From NCBI GenBank assembly GCA_001873075.1, contig MNYL01000119.1, forward strand, positions 1 through 5,475: a stretch of 5,475 nucleotides of DNA, in the 5' to 3' direction. Positions 5,121 to 5,475 of the stretch are shown here, piece by piece. The notes under the pieces were generated by a model. The model was not told the DNA's origin. It did not search any database and saw only the letters and a list, made by a program, of their open reading frames with translations. The position numbers and the translations under genes were made by a program. Within the stretch, counting starts at the first letter, position 1; every line of letters begins with the position of its first letter. The stretch is from Fibrobacteres bacterium CG2_30_45_31. Its GTDB lineage: Bacteria > Fibrobacterota > Fibrobacteria > Fibrobacterales > Fibrobacteraceae.

Positions 5121-5475
5121 TTAAACGCGTCTAAGCAAAGTTCCCATCTCTGGAGAAAAATCATGGCTTTCAAACCAGCGATCTTCTTTCCAGTAGGGGA
5201 GACGCAATAAAACTTTGTATGCATGCAGCATTTGATTATGAGCCCCGAGTACCCCAAAGTCCGCTTCGGATAGGGGTTCGCGGGCCATTTTAAGATAATA
5301 AACCCCATTGTGACTGTATAAGCGATCTCCGACTATCGGGAAACCAAGAGAGGCAAGGTGCGCTCGTATTTGGTGTTTCCGCCCCGTAACTAGTTCCGCT
5401 TCAACAACAGAAAACGGACCCGGTAATTCTCCTATGGGGCAATCCATTACAGAACGTCTCTGAAAAAGAGTCGTG
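5121..5475 (-). CDS. RluA-family RNA pseudouridine synthase, C-terminal part
   Basis: The frame is open to the right window edge, so the true start lies outside; the ATG at 5447 is internal. The visible 117 residues carry the RluA-family C-terminal catalytic-domain block LVTGRKHQIRAHLASLGFPIVGDRLYS, with the signature T-G-R-x-H-Q-I-R followed by G-x-P-I-x-G-D-x-x-Y. Further on is MLHAYKVLLRLP, which corresponds to the family's late H-A-x-x-L strand. These enzymes convert uridine to pseudouridine in rRNA or tRNA. The catalytic Asp (the H-R-L-D block) and any S4 domain would lie outside the window, so I cannot say which member (RluA, RluC, RluD or TruC type) it is. The protein ends shortly after the domain, in LLRRV. 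Its stop is 3 bases from the stop of the convergent outer-membrane protein gene. Confidence 0.87.
   Translation of the reverse strand, partial: TTLFQRRSVMDCPIGELPGPFSVVEAELVTGRKHQIRAHLASLGFPIVGDRLYSHNGVYYLKMAREPLSEADFGVLGAHNQMLHAYKVLLRLPYWKEDRWFESHDFSPEMGTLLRRV

Noticed and set aside
1..5475. Insertion sequences, CRISPR arrays, tRNA or rRNA genes, or an undescribed defence system
   Set aside because: No transposase motif, spaced direct repeats, tRNA-like fold or rRNA sequence was seen on either strand, and the genes present are glycan, outer-membrane and RNA-modification genes.

Overview
The window looks like part of a surface-polysaccharide locus from a Gram-negative, diderm bacterium, next to unrelated housekeeping and envelope genes. 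Two proteins have outer-membrane beta-barrel character, each with a signal peptide, and one ends in the aromatic pattern typical of barrel C-termini. The overall style, including the small barrel whose mature N-terminus reads AWDMFPVPEQGKGEAKLG, suggests Fibrobacterota (Fibrobacter-like). That taxonomic guess rests on recall of family style and is not proven by the sequence.

Left arm, minus strand (1237 down to 1): a GT4-type glycosyltransferase is followed, after 31 bases, by the first 29 codons of a GHMP-family sugar kinase that resembles HddA, D-glycero-D-manno-heptose 7-phosphate kinase. The pair suggests that a heptose-containing glycan is made or assembled here.

Centre, bases 1238-1472: a divergent intergenic region. 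It holds overlapping candidate -10 boxes for the two directions, framed by an inverted repeat TACAGG/CCTGTA. It also holds a GC-rich stretch with a possible very small minus-strand ORF in the leader of the left operon.

Right arm, plus strand (1473 to 4198): two GT2 glycosyltransferases and a third gene form a tightly coupled chain. The first junction is TAG/GTG sharing one base and the second is an ATGA overlap. The third gene is broken. Read across three in-frame stops and two frameshifts, it gives a secreted outer-membrane protein resembling the Wzi capsule-assembly family. All three stops fall where a tryptophan codon is expected, and the reconstructed protein is shorter than the family. 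This decayed gene is the most interesting item in the window, because it would be the surface anchor or assembly partner of the glycan made by its neighbours.

Right end: after an intergenic region with its own promoter-like box and a leader hairpin, there is a 250-residue outer-membrane beta-barrel gene (4365-5117). Convergent to it, only 3 bases away, is the 3' part of an RluA-family pseudouridine synthase gene (minus strand, running off the window). I see no RNA genes, CRISPR arrays, insertion sequences or origins.
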